NCBI GenBank assembly: GCA_019310865.1
Contig: JAFDDL010000020.1
Coordinates: forward strand, 1 to 28,016
Direction: 5' to 3'
Source of the DNA: Deltaproteobacteria bacterium
Lineage (GTDB): Bacteria > Desulfobacterota > Desulfobacteria > Desulfobacterales > JAFDDL01
DNA length: 28,016 bases
In this document: positions 1-6,969 of the stretch, one piece after another
Layout: every line of letters begins with the position of its first letter
Position numbering within the stretch: the first letter of the stretch is position 1
Program-made: the position numbers and the translations under genes
The notes under the pieces: model-generated
The model's database searches: none
The model's input: the letters and a program-made list of their open reading frames with translations, nothing else
What the model was told of the DNA's origin: nothing

Positions 1-233
1 CATTGCTCCTCATCATCCGATTCAAGTTCCAGGTAGATGGTGTCATCGTGGCTCTTTAGCTGCCATTCAAGGGTGAGGTCACCATCGCCCCAGTCGTAGG
101 TGTTATGGGCGGTTACCTGCCACGTTTTCAGGTCGTAATCCACCATATAACCCATCTTGAGGTCCGAGAGAGTCAGGTCGGTTATCTTCAGATCAGACGG
201 CTGCTTTTTTTTAAAAAAATCTTTCAAGCCCAT
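1..233 (-). CDS. DUF4178 domain protein, 3' part outside window
   Basis: The 5' end of a minus-strand gene that runs off the left edge. It starts at an ATG (231-233) preceded by an AAGGA ribosome site and reads MGLKDFFKKK, followed by a stretch around 'GYMVDYDLKTWQV' and 'WEWQLKSHDD'. That pattern (a short beta-barrel-like unit with conserved Trp residues) is what I know from DUF4178 proteins. The biochemical function of the family is unknown. DUF4178 genes recur next to PspA, DUF2170, DUF350 and spermidine or glutathionylspermidine synthase-like genes, and here the gene follows pspA and DUF2170 in the same direction, so it probably belongs to the same envelope-stress operon. The 148-bp gap to pspA is filled with inverted 7-bp repeats that could attenuate or process the mRNA. 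The family call is moderately sure; no function is claimed. Confidence 0.6.
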   Translation of the reverse strand, partial: MGLKDFFKKKQPSDLKITDLTLSDLKMGYMVDYDLKTWQVTAHNTYDWGDGDLTLEWQLKSHDDTIYLELESDDEEQ

Positions 234-257
234 GTGTATCCTTCTAACTGCCCTAAT

Positions 258-373
258 CCGGCAAAGCCGGAATAGAGGTGCTGAGTGCTAAGTGCTGGGT
301 GCTAAGTGAAGGATTTTCTCTTTCAAATCGACAGAATTCCACGACTCAGTACTTAGCACTTAGAACCGAGCAC
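258..373. repeat. Inverted pair of degenerate 7-bp tandem repeat arrays
   Basis: A left array at 278-308 reads as four successive 7-mers of the form GTGCTRR (GTGCTGA, GTGCTAA, GTGCTGG, GTGCTAA) plus a partial copy. A second array at 345-373 is the same heptamer on the other strand (minus reading GTGCTCG, GTTCTAA, GTGCTAA, GTACTGA). The two arrays can pair into a long imperfect stem around a loop of about 36 nt. Just before them, 258-270 forms a small perfect hairpin (CCGGC-AAA-GCCGG). The element lies between pspA and the DUF4178 gene, so it is transcribed within the operon. Confidence 0.75.
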
Positions 374-381
374 TTTCTTTA

Positions 382-1104
382 TTAGTTACCGTCAGTTATC
401 TGCGCAATCCCCATCCTTTTCTTTAACTCCAAAAGATTGTCCGATGCCGTCACGCTAACCTGGCCGGTCAGGGCCTGGTTGATTTCGTCATCGACACTGC
501 GGTCGGCATTGGCCATCTCACCATAGGCCACGGCAAGCGATTCATCCTCTTCCACCTTGCTTTTCATTTTTTCAAGCATGGCAATGGTGCCCGAAGAATC
601 GACTTTGGCCAATTGTTCATTTATTTTTTTTGTGGAAGCCGCAGTTCTTGCCCTGGCTTTCAAGGTGACCAGATCATTTTCATAGGTGGTGACGGATGAT
701 TTGATTTTATTCACATTGCCCTGAAGGGTGTTGGCCATCTGTTCATGCCGATCGGCTTCCTGAGAAAGGCGCACCGATTCGCTGGTGGCCACCTCCTTTT
801 TCGATAGGGCCTCGGTGGCGAGCCGCTCGGCTTCCTCGGGTGCCAGCGCGCCGCTTTGCATCTTTTGCAGCAACAGCATCGCCTTGCGTTCGTAATCGGC
901 AGCCAATTTTTTCTGGTTCTCCGCATTTTTACGCGTACGAATGGCAATGCCTTTCACTTCCGCCAGGCTTGTCATCGCTTTGGTGAGGTCGGATTTTAGA
1001 TCACGAATCCCCTGTTCAGTCATTTTGATGGGATCCTCAAATTTTTCGATTATGTTGTGGGCCTCAGATTGGCCGATTTTAAACAGTCTTTTAAATATGG
1101 ACAT
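382..1104 (-). CDS. pspA: PspA/IM30 family envelope-stress protein (YjfJ-like)
   Basis: A 240-residue protein of typical PspA/IM30/Vipp1 length. It opens with a short amphipathic segment (MSIFKRLFKIGQSEAHNII) of the kind that binds stressed membranes, followed by an almost entirely helical, charged coiled coil from about residue 30 to 205. Proline-free heptad-like stretches and a conserved-looking 'EDPIKMTEQGIRDL' segment fit the family. PspA proteins assemble into ESCRT-III-like scaffolds on the inner membrane and limit proton leakage. The ATG at 1104 has a good AGGAGG site, and the TAG stop of the preceding DUF2170 gene lies inside that site, so translation is probably coupled. No pspF, pspB or pspC is visible. 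The DUF2170/DUF4178/channel neighbourhood makes it the YjfJ type rather than the classical E. coli psp operon. Confidence 0.9.
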   Translation of the reverse strand: MSIFKRLFKIGQSEAHNIIEKFEDPIKMTEQGIRDLKSDLTKAMTSLAEVKGIAIRTRKNAENQKKLAADYERKAMLLLQKMQSGALAPEEAERLATEALSKKEVATSESVRLSQEADRHEQMANTLQGNVNKIKSSVTTYENDLVTLKARARTAASTKKINEQLAKVDSSGTIAMLEKMKSKVEEDESLAVAYGEMANADRSVDDEINQALTGQVSVTASDNLLELKKRMGIAQITDGN

Positions 1105-1116
1105 GTCATGATCCTC

Positions 1117-1509
1117 CTATTTCACATATGACAGAAGTTCGGCACCGTATTCGGACAACGCCAGACCCAGTGCGTGGATGGATGCCTCCAGCTCGTTTCG
1201 ATTCAGGTTTTCAAGCTGCAGCGTGTCCCGAAAGAGAATGTATGACCCGGTTTCGTCCAGGACAAAGGCGCCGTGCACCACGTTGCGATTCATTTGCAGC
1301 AACCGGGCGTAGAGGTTGCCAGGTGCCTCCGGCACTCCCATGATCACCTGTTCCAGCACCAGAATGGGACTTTCACAGTCGATGATCAGGTTTTTGATGC
1401 CATTTTCCTCATCCTCCACCACAACCAGTTCCTCTTCGAGGTCTTCCTTGACAATGGCCACGTTCATGTCTTGAAGATACTGTTTAACCTGCTCAAATTT
1501 GTTCGCCAT
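1117..1509 (-). CDS. DUF2170 protein (YjfI-like)
   Basis: A 130-residue acidic cytoplasmic protein without signal peptide or membrane segment. Length, acidic N-terminal half and the pattern 'ILVLEQVIMGVP...LYARLLQMNRNVVHGAFVLDETG' match DUF2170, the family of E. coli YjfI, which is encoded directly beside the PspA paralogue YjfJ. YjfI has no established biochemical activity to my knowledge; a role as partner or adaptor of the PspA homologue is inference from neighbourhood. The ATG at 1507-1509 has a GGGAGG site 6 nt upstream. The gene sits 12 nt before pspA, with its stop inside the pspA ribosome site, and about 50 bp after the channel gene. Confidence 0.75.
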   Translation of the reverse strand: MANKFEQVKQYLQDMNVAIVKEDLEEELVVVEDEENGIKNLIIDCESPILVLEQVIMGVPEAPGNLYARLLQMNRNVVHGAFVLDETGSYILFRDTLQLENLNRNELEASIHALGLALSEYGAELLSYVK

Positions 1510-1535
1510 AAATACCTCCCGATGGGATTTTCCAA

Positions 1536-1563
1536 GTTTAAGGTTTGATGTTCTATGTTTATT
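1536..1563. repeat. Degenerate 7-bp tandem repeats (GTTYNAN x4)
   Basis: Four consecutive heptamers, GTTTAAG, GTTTGAT, GTTCTAT and GTTTATT, fill the gap between the channel stop codon and the DUF2170 ribosome site. They have the same 7-bp period as the arrays at 278-373 and 6760-6780, but a different unit sequence. Confidence 0.6.
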
Positions 1564-2597
1564 TAAGCAATATTCGGCCGATCATCGGCGATGACAATCA
1601 GCCGATCATCGGCGCCCAGATGCCGTTCGCCATCCGGGTTGGCCAGATAATTTTCTCCCGTCTTGTCCACCAGGCCCAGACATAAAATGTCCCACTCCTG
1701 CTTGAGCTTGCACATGGTATTGAAAAACGTCTGACCGATAAATTCTGCGGGGACTTTGATTTTATATAGATCCTTTCCATATCGGTTGCTGACCAGTTCG
1801 CTAATAAGGCGGGTAATGCCGTGATCCAGAGCCGCCTGGACGAGCAGGTTGGTGGTCAAATCCCCCACCACGATCACCTCGTCGGCCTTGGCCAATTTGC
1901 AGTGCCCGAGGTTTTTGGGGTCCATCAGTTCAACGCAGGTATACACGTCCGGACGTCGGTTTTTAATGGTGAGGGTGCTCAAGATAGTTTTGGCGTCCCG
2001 GGCGTATGCATCCAGACGGTCGTCCGAAAGGACGATGATCGACTGTGCGGCATCGATGGTCGCCTTGTCCAGATTTTCCGGGTTGACGTCACCCCGGACA
2101 AAAAACAGGTATGGGTCGTCAAGGGGTTTTTCTGCAATATCGGCCAGGACGACCAGGGGCGTTCCTTTGCATTTTGGATCGGCCCGAAGTTCTGCCACGA
2201 TATCGCTGCCTCGGTAATTCCACCCGCAGAGGATAAAGTGATTCGAAACGGTTGCTGTTTTCATACCTTTATTCTCCAAGATCCGCTTTTCGATCAAAAC
2301 ACTTGCAATGGTCGCCGTTAGAATTCCCAGAAACCCGATTCCCAGTATCATGACGCCCATGCCCACCAGACGACCGCCCGGTGTGGTCGGAGAAATATCG
2401 CCATAACCGACGGTCGTCAGGGTGACGACCGACCACCACAGGGCATCCAGCGGGCGGGTTCCTTTTTCAAAATAGATAAACCCGCTGCTTCCCAGGATGA
2501 TGACCAACAAGAGGATGATACCGACCTTGTGAATGTTTTCCCGCATAACTGCGGAGACCATATCTTTAAAAAATCGAAAAAAAAGATGCATGGGCAC
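1563..2597 (-). CDS. Two-TM potassium channel with RCK/TrkA domains
   Basis: A 344-residue inner-membrane K+ channel subunit. TM1 is about residues 25-43, the pore loop carries the selectivity filter TTVGYGD (about 61-67), and TM2 is about 78-102. A cytosolic RCK_N Rossmann domain follows ('HFILCGWNYRGSDIVAEL', about 119-235), then a TrkA_C domain (about 265-340). The first Rossmann loop reads CGWNYRG instead of GxGxxG, resembling MthK (CGW...), so ion gating rather than NAD binding is more likely; this is inference. Start: a GTG at 2597 or an in-frame ATG at 2591; neither has a clear ribosome site, and the leader is 215 bp from the divergent helicase gene. It is first in the operon before DUF2170 and pspA; K+ channel genes are known neighbours of YjfI/YjfJ/DUF4178 modules, suggesting a role in ion homeostasis during membrane stress. 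Confidence 0.92.
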   Translation of the reverse strand: MPMHLFFRFFKDMVSAVMRENIHKVGIILLLVIILGSSGFIYFEKGTRPLDALWWSVVTLTTVGYGDISPTTPGGRLVGMGVMILGIGFLGILTATIASVLIEKRILENKGMKTATVSNHFILCGWNYRGSDIVAELRADPKCKGTPLVVLADIAEKPLDDPYLFFVRGDVNPENLDKATIDAAQSIIVLSDDRLDAYARDAKTILSTLTIKNRRPDVYTCVELMDPKNLGHCKLAKADEVIVVGDLTTNLLVQAALDHGITRLISELVSNRYGKDLYKIKVPAEFIGQTFFNTMCKLKQEWDILCLGLVDKTGENYLANPDGERHLGADDRLIVIADDRPNIA

Positions 2598-2812
2598 TAA
2601 TTACAGGTTCGGATTTGATGGAATCGAATTGAATCGATTCAGCGAATGGGCCGGCGGTTCGGATGCCAACCCAATCCCATTTGCCTTGAATTGAAACGGG
2701 TGTCATGTCATATTTCGATGCTCCGGCAGCCGGACCGAATCCATCCGGAATTGCCGGGTTCCGAAATGCCCCTAAAAGATAGCGCATTTTCATATATTTT
2801 CAAGGACAATAC
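2598..2812. promoter_or_regulatory. Divergent intergenic region, promoters not resolved
   Basis: A 215-bp region between divergently transcribed channel and helicase genes that must carry promoters for both. It contains a perfect 10-bp palindrome GAATCGATTC (2631-2640) preceded by a near copy GAATCGAATT (2621-2630), which could be an operator. I see no convincing sigma-70 pair. A weak -24/-12-like string toward the channel operon at 2654-2668 keeps GG and GC at the right spacing but misses the other -12 bases. Confidence 0.35.
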
Positions 2813-5788
2813 GTGGAAAATGATACGAAAAATATCAATGAATATATCGGCGCATTAAAAAAATCCCCACGCATGGGCAGCCAGGTGGTGTTTCATCGGG
2901 TGCTGCAGAGCATCCCGGCCCGTTGCGACCAACTGGAGAAACCCTGGCCGAAATCCATCGACGATGCCTTGGTCCAATCGGGCATACGATCGCTATATAG
3001 CCACCAGGTTCGCGCGATGGACCTGATTCGTAGCGATAAACACGTGGTGGTGGCAACCCCCACGGCCAGTGGAAAGACCCTTGTGTATAATCTGCCGATG
3101 CTGGAGCAGGTACTGCTCGATGGTGACGCACGGGCGCTCTACATTTTTCCCTTAAAGGCCCTTGCCCAGGATCAGCGTCGCGTTTTCGAACAGCTGGCAG
3201 CCGCTTGCCCGGGTGCATCCGCTACGGCCGCTATTTATGATGGAGACACCACGGCCTGGCACGGGAAAAAGATCAGGCAATCCCCACCGCATGTGCTGAT
3301 GACCAATCCGGAAATGCTCCATCTGTCGATGCTGCCGTATCACAGCCAGTGGGCGGCGCTGTTTACCAATCTTAAACTGGTGGTTGTTGACGAGGTGCAC
3401 ACCTACCGGGGCATACTCGGCTCGAATATGGCCCAGGTGTTCAGACGGCTGAAACGAATGTGCAATCATTACGGCAGCGAACCGACATTTGTTTTCTGTT
3501 CGGCCACCGTGGGAAATCCGGCACAGCTCGCGCAGCAGCTGACCGGTCTTGACGTGACGGCCGTTACCCAAAGCGGCGCGCCCAGGGGCAAGCGGCATCT
3601 GGTTCTTATGGATCCGGTAAACGGTCCGGCTCGGATGGCCATCGAATTGCTCAAGGCGGCCCTTCCCAGAAAACTTCGAACCATCGTCTATTCGCAGTCA
3701 CGGAAAATGGCAGAGCTCATTGCCCTGTGGGCTAGCAACCAGGCCGGCGATGATGCGGACAAGATCAGCGCATATCGGGCCGGATTTCTGCCCGAAGAGC
3801 GACGGGAAATCGAAACCCGGCTGGCAAGGGGCGATCTGCTGGCGGTTATCAGCACCAGTGCGCTGGAGTTGGGAATCGATATCGGGGATCTGGATTTGTG
3901 TATCCTGGTGGGGTATCCCGGCACCCTCGTTTCGACATGGCAACGCAGTGGACGGGTGGGGCGGGGTGGTCAGGATTCGGCCCTGGTGCTCATTGCCGGA
4001 GAAGACGCCCTGGATCAGTTTTTTCTGCACAATCCGGAACAATTGATTACCCAGGCACCGGAATCAGCCGTTGTGAATCCGGAAAATCCTTATATCATGG
4101 CCAAACACATCCCTTGCGCGGCTGCGGAGTTGATATTGCATTGCGACGATCCGATCATCTCATCGCCTGCCGCCCGGCAGGTTGTCACGGAGCTGGAATC
4201 AACCGGTGATTTACTGCGCAGTGCCGATGGGTATCACATCATCTCAAAGCGAAAAGCACCCCACCGTCGAATTAATCTTCGGGGCAGCGGCCGGCAGTTT
4301 CAGATTCTAACCCGGGAAACCGGTGAGCGAACCGGTGAAATCGACGGCTTCCGGGCATTTCGCGAGACCCACCCCGGCGCTGTTTATCTGCATCGGGGGG
4401 AAACGTATCTTGTGGACACGCTGGATCTCGAGACCCACCAGGTTCTGGTGACCCCGGCCCGCGTCGGCTACTACACACGGGTAATGGGCCATAAGGAGAC
4501 CGAGATTCTGGATGTTATTGATTCCAGGCCCATCCGGGGGACCCATTTTTATACCGGTCGGCTCAAAGTCACCGACCAGGTGACCGGATATGAGAAATGG
4601 GAAATCCGAGGCAATAGGCGTCTGGGCAGAACCCCTCTGGATCTGCCGCCCCAGGTGTTTGAAACCGAGGGAATCTGGTTTCGCATTTCCCAGTCCGTTG
4701 CCCAGCAGGTTGAATCAAACCACCTTCATTTCATGGGTGGCATTCACGCCATTGAACATGCGGCCATCGGCATCTTCCCCCTGTTGGTGATGACGGATCG
4801 AAATGATTTGGGCGGCATTTCGATCACCTATCATCCCCAGGTGGGGAGTTCGACGATTTTTATATACGATGGCATTCCCGGTGGCGCCGGTCTTTGTCGT
4901 CAGGCGTTTCAGAAGGCTGAAGACCTGGTGAATCACACACAACAGGTCATTGAATCCTGCCCCTGTGAAACCGGATGTCCGGCATGCGTCCATTCACCCA
5001 AATGCGGGTCCGGAAACCGCCCCATCGATAAAAAAGCGGCGGCGTTTATCCTGCAAAAAATCAGACGGGCAACGCCGGCACCTGAACCGACCTTGCCCAT
5101 GGCGGCCAAACGAACCGATGATCGAGCGACAAGCGCCGAATCGGTGCGCGAAACAGCTGAAAAGAAACGTCCCCGTCGATTCGTCTCCCGTGCCCGAAAA
5201 ATGAAGATTCGCACCGATCATTCCACCGGTAAGGCCCCGACCCGGGCTTCCGGCGGGACGCATATCGGGGTTTTTGACCTGGAAACACAGCTGTCTGCAA
5301 AGGAGGTGGGGGGCTGGCACCGGGCGGACTTGATGCGAATCAGTTGCGGCGTCTTGTATGATTCGCGGCTGGACCGATTTTTAACCTTTACCGAACAACA
5401 GGTGCCGGAGCTGATCGCACATTTGCAAAAGGTCGATCTGGTGGTGGGATTCAATGTCAAGCGATTCGATTATCGCGTTTTGTCCGGTTACGACGACTTT
5501 GATTTTCAGCAGCTTCCCACACTTGATATGCTCCATGAGGTGCATCGTCATCTGGGCTACCGTCTGTCTTTGGACCATTTGGCGCGGGTGACCCTGGGGG
5601 CAGAGAAGACCGCCGACGGCCTGCAGGCTTTAAAGTGGTGGAAAGCCGGAAAACTCGATGAAATCATCGCGTACTGCCGCAAGGACGTTAAAATCACACG
5701 CGATCTATTTCTATATGGTAAGGAAAAGGGGTATCTGCTGTTTAACAACAAGAGCGACCAGATGGTCCGGGTTCCGGTTAACTGGTAG
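2813..5788 (+). CDS. MrfA/YprA-type DEAD helicase fused to DEDD exonuclease
   Basis: A 991-residue cytoplasmic protein. GTG start at 2813 has AAGGA 6 nt upstream. Residues 55-250 are the first RecA domain: motif I ATPTASGKT (81-89), DEVH box (193-196), SAT motif in 'FCSATVGNP'. The second RecA domain has 'ALELGIDIGDLD' and the Q/R motif 'QRSGRVGRGGQ'. A DUF1998-type module follows, with probable zinc ligands C718, C722, C725, C731. This layout is that of YprA/MrfA and yeast Hrq1, 3'-5' helicases. After a basic linker (about 755-815) comes an RNase H-fold exonuclease with D822 and E824 (FDLET), D886 (NVKRFD) and Y954-x3-D958 (YCRKD), i.e. a complete DEDD set with a DEDDy-like last motif. In Bacillus subtilis the helicase MrfA and exonuclease MrfB are separate neighbouring genes acting in mitomycin C repair; here both activities appear on one chain. 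A DNA-repair role is inferred. Confidence 0.9.
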   Translation: MENDTKNINEYIGALKKSPRMGSQVVFHRVLQSIPARCDQLEKPWPKSIDDALVQSGIRSLYSHQVRAMDLIRSDKHVVVATPTASGKTLVYNLPMLEQVLLDGDARALYIFPLKALAQDQRRVFEQLAAACPGASATAAIYDGDTTAWHGKKIRQSPPHVLMTNPEMLHLSMLPYHSQWAALFTNLKLVVVDEVHTYRGILGSNMAQVFRRLKRMCNHYGSEPTFVFCSATVGNPAQLAQQLTGLDVTAVTQSGAPRGKRHLVLMDPVNGPARMAIELLKAALPRKLRTIVYSQSRKMAELIALWASNQAGDDADKISAYRAGFLPEERREIETRLARGDLLAVISTSALELGIDIGDLDLCILVGYPGTLVSTWQRSGRVGRGGQDSALVLIAGEDALDQFFLHNPEQLITQAPESAVVNPENPYIMAKHIPCAAAELILHCDDPIISSPAARQVVTELESTGDLLRSADGYHIISKRKAPHRRINLRGSGRQFQILTRETGERTGEIDGFRAFRETHPGAVYLHRGETYLVDTLDLETHQVLVTPARVGYYTRVMGHKETEILDVIDSRPIRGTHFYTGRLKVTDQVTGYEKWEIRGNRRLGRTPLDLPPQVFETEGIWFRISQSVAQQVESNHLHFMGGIHAIEHAAIGIFPLLVMTDRNDLGGISITYHPQVGSSTIFIYDGIPGGAGLCRQAFQKAEDLVNHTQQVIESCPCETGCPACVHSPKCGSGNRPIDKKAAAFILQKIRRATPAPEPTLPMAAKRTDDRATSAESVRETAEKKRPRRFVSRARKMKIRTDHSTGKAPTRASGGTHIGVFDLETQLSAKEVGGWHRADLMRISCGVLYDSRLDRFLTFTEQQVPELIAHLQKVDLVVGFNVKRFDYRVLSGYDDFDFQQLPTLDMLHEVHRHLGYRLSLDHLARVTLGAEKTADGLQALKWWKAGKLDEIIAYCRKDVKITRDLFLYGKEKGYLLFNNKSDQMVRVPVNW

Positions 5789-5799
5789 GAAGCATCAGC

Positions 5800-5813
5800 G
5801 AAAATTAATTTTC
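5800..5813. terminator. AT-rich palindrome between convergent genes
   Basis: A perfect 14-bp palindrome (GAAAATTAATTTTC), extendable to an AGCGAA...TTCGCT stem (5797-5820), 12 bp after the helicase stop and overlapping the stop codon of the convergent small gene. It may act as a weak bidirectional terminator; it lacks a GC-rich stem. Confidence 0.3.
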
Positions 5814-5990
5814 ATTCGCTAACACCAACTGAAGTTGCAGCCTGTTGGGATACCGTTCTCGACGCTCTTCACGGACCCTTCGATCCGAAGTTTCTCTTCG
5901 TTCCGGGGTTGTCTGGCTGTAGGTGAATTGACGTCTCTCTATTCCCGAACGTCTACCGCCGCAATCATATACAAAGCCTCTATTCTTCAC
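5805..5990 (-). CDS. Small Arg-rich 'ERR/DRR' protein, function unknown
   Basis: A 61-residue protein with the repeated pattern GRRSGIERRQFTY...PERRETSDRRVREERRERYP, giving a very basic but also Glu-rich chain. I recognise this 'xDRRSGxERRxF..PERRxxxDRR' style from small unannotated proteins in Desulfobacterota genomes, but know no function. It has a GTG start (5990) lying 11 nt inside the end of the PEP-CTERM gene, with only a distant AAGG upstream, so translation by coupling or reinitiation is the likely mode. No signal peptide or membrane segment. The pattern and operon overlap argue that it is real despite its length; a spurious ORF remains possible. Confidence 0.6.
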   Translation of the reverse strand: MKNRGFVYDCGGRRSGIERRQFTYSQTTPERRETSDRRVREERRERYPNRLQLQLVLANEN

Positions 5991-6477
5991 GGGATTTTCG
6001 ACCTTTTCGGATACGTCTTCTTCTGAAAATGGCCAGCCCCATCAGGCCGGTTCCCAGGAGTATCACCGACTCAGGAGCGGGATTCGCTATAGCGGAAAAT
6101 GCGGTTACCGTCAGACTTTTTCCTTTCTTTTTGTTGGTGTTGAAATAGGAATTAAAGGCGGAAGCGACATCTTTTGCTTTGTCATCTCCGTTATCGAGAT
6201 CAACAAGGAGGAACTCATCGGAATTGCCGATAACCAGAAAATCTTCGCTTTCGGAATTCTTAGCGCGTTTAGCTGCTTTTCCTACTTTTTTCTTAAGTTG
6301 CCTTTTGTTATTGACGTTAAATTTTGTAATCGATGACTTATCCAGGTTCATGTGCTGGTCTTTCAGATATGTTTCAACTGTCTTGTCTTCTGTGTCAACG
6401 ATTTTTACCGCCCCGGCAGAACTACAGATGCCAAGGCAAAGTACCAATCCAGCTATTATACTTATAAAGCGACGCAT
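5980..6477 (-). CDS. PEP-CTERM sorting-signal secreted protein
   Basis: A 165-residue exported protein. It has an N-terminal signal peptide (MRRFISIIAGLVLCLGICSSAGA), a lysine-rich, mixed-charge middle with no domain I recognise, and a C-terminal PEP-CTERM signal: NPAPES, a hydrophobic stretch (VILLGTGLMGLAIF) and an Arg-rich tail RRRRIRKGR. PEP-CTERM proteins are cleaved and anchored or released by exosortase (EpsH/XrtA) and are usually linked to extracellular polysaccharide. No exosortase gene lies in this window. I chose the ATG at 6475-6477 because GGGGAGG sits 6 nt upstream; the in-frame TTG two codons earlier overlaps that spacer. A sigma-54-type promoter lies at 6604-6619. The 61-aa Arg-rich gene overlaps its 3' end. 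Confidence 0.85.
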   Translation of the reverse strand: MRRFISIIAGLVLCLGICSSAGAVKIVDTEDKTVETYLKDQHMNLDKSSITKFNVNNKRQLKKKVGKAAKRAKNSESEDFLVIGNSDEFLLVDLDNGDDKAKDVASAFNSYFNTNKKKGKSLTVTAFSAIANPAPESVILLGTGLMGLAIFRRRRIRKGRKSREE

Positions 6478-6603
6478 GTCCAACCTCCCCGTTGTTGGGT
6501 GGGATTGTCGTTTTCAAATCATATTGTGTTGGCACCAGTGTGAAGCCGGAGACTCTGCTCCACGCAATCGGAAACATGTCGATTAGGGTTTCCATTTGTA
6601 CGT
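6478..6603 (-). promoter_or_regulatory. Structured 5' leader of the PEP-CTERM gene
   Basis: About 115 nt would be transcribed ahead of the PEP-CTERM start codon if the promoter at 6604-6619 is used. The leader can form an imperfect GGAAAC...GTTTCC stem (about 6567-6595) and a GGAG...CTCC stem (about 6550-6563). I compared it by eye with the GEMM c-di-GMP riboswitch and did not find its core motifs; any regulatory role is unproven. Confidence 0.3.
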
Positions 6604-6619
6604 TGCAAAAACCGTGCAA
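6604..6619 (-). promoter_or_regulatory. Candidate sigma-54 (-24/-12) promoter for PEP-CTERM gene
   Basis: On the minus strand the sequence TTGCACGGTTTTTGCA matches the sigma-54 consensus TGGCACG-N4-TTGCA with one mismatch in the -24 block and exact spacing between the G of -24 and GC of -12. A start would fall near 6593, giving a leader of about 115 nt. PEP-CTERM genes are known to be associated with sigma-54 control through the PrsK/PrsR system. Upstream, an AAACT-ATGC-AGTTT inverted repeat (6687-6700) is a possible activator site. Confidence 0.6.
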
Positions 6620-6969
6620 GAAAAGCGTAATTTTAATATGAATTAATTACAGCTTGTTGCATTAATACGCAGTCAAGAGTGCGGAAAAACTATGCAGTTT
6701 GCTTCACAATTTTATGAAAATGGAATCCTAATAACATAACGTGTTTAAGGATAATGCCCTGTCAATTGTCATATGTCAATGGTTATTGGCACTTGGGGAT
6801 TCGCCGTCCGCCTCTGACGGATTTGGAATTCACCGAAAATCCGGTTGACGGTCGTTTCGGACATGGCGGGGTCAAAAAGTCCTTGCTTCATGAAAAAAAT
6901 CGCGTATTAAGTGGTGAGCACGAGCGCAAACAGAACCCCATAACCACCAGCCAAATCGAAAGGGGGCCA
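6620..6969. other. Intergenic region between divergent PEP-CTERM and crotonase genes
   Basis: About 350 bp with no convincing gene. An ORF open upstream of the crotonase start lacks a ribosome site and family similarity. Visible structures: the inverted repeat AAACT-ATGC-AGTTT (6687-6700) and three 7-bp units TGTCAAT, TGTCATA, TGTCAAT (6760-6780). The promoter for the crotonase operon must lie here, but I cannot assign it. Confidence 0.5.
6760..6780. repeat. Three 7-bp tandem repeats (TGTCAWW)
   Basis: TGTCAAT-TGTCATA-TGTCAAT, contiguous. Same 7-bp period as the arrays at 278-373 and 1536-1563. Confidence 0.6.

Noticed and set aside
2654..2668. Sigma-54 promoter for the channel-PspA operon
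   Set aside because: GG and GC are at correct spacing on the minus strand, but most other -12 and several -24 bases mismatch; too weak to call.
2598..2812. Small ORFs on both strands in the divergent intergenic region
   Set aside because: Short, no ribosome sites, overlapping each other and the flanking genes; no family similarity.
6478..6600. c-di-GMP (GEMM) riboswitch before the PEP-CTERM gene
   Set aside because: Paired segments exist, but the conserved core strings of the riboswitch were not found by eye.
6655..6684. Second copy of the MITE-like element
   Set aside because: Shares only short strings (TTGTTGCA, GTCAAGAGTG) with 17720-17797 and lacks the inverted ends; probably chance.
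6754..6969. N-terminal extension of the crotonase (72 codons in frame)
   Set aside because: No ribosome site at the upstream ATG, no crotonase similarity, contains a 7-bp repeat array; the ATG at 6970 has a good site and gives standard length.
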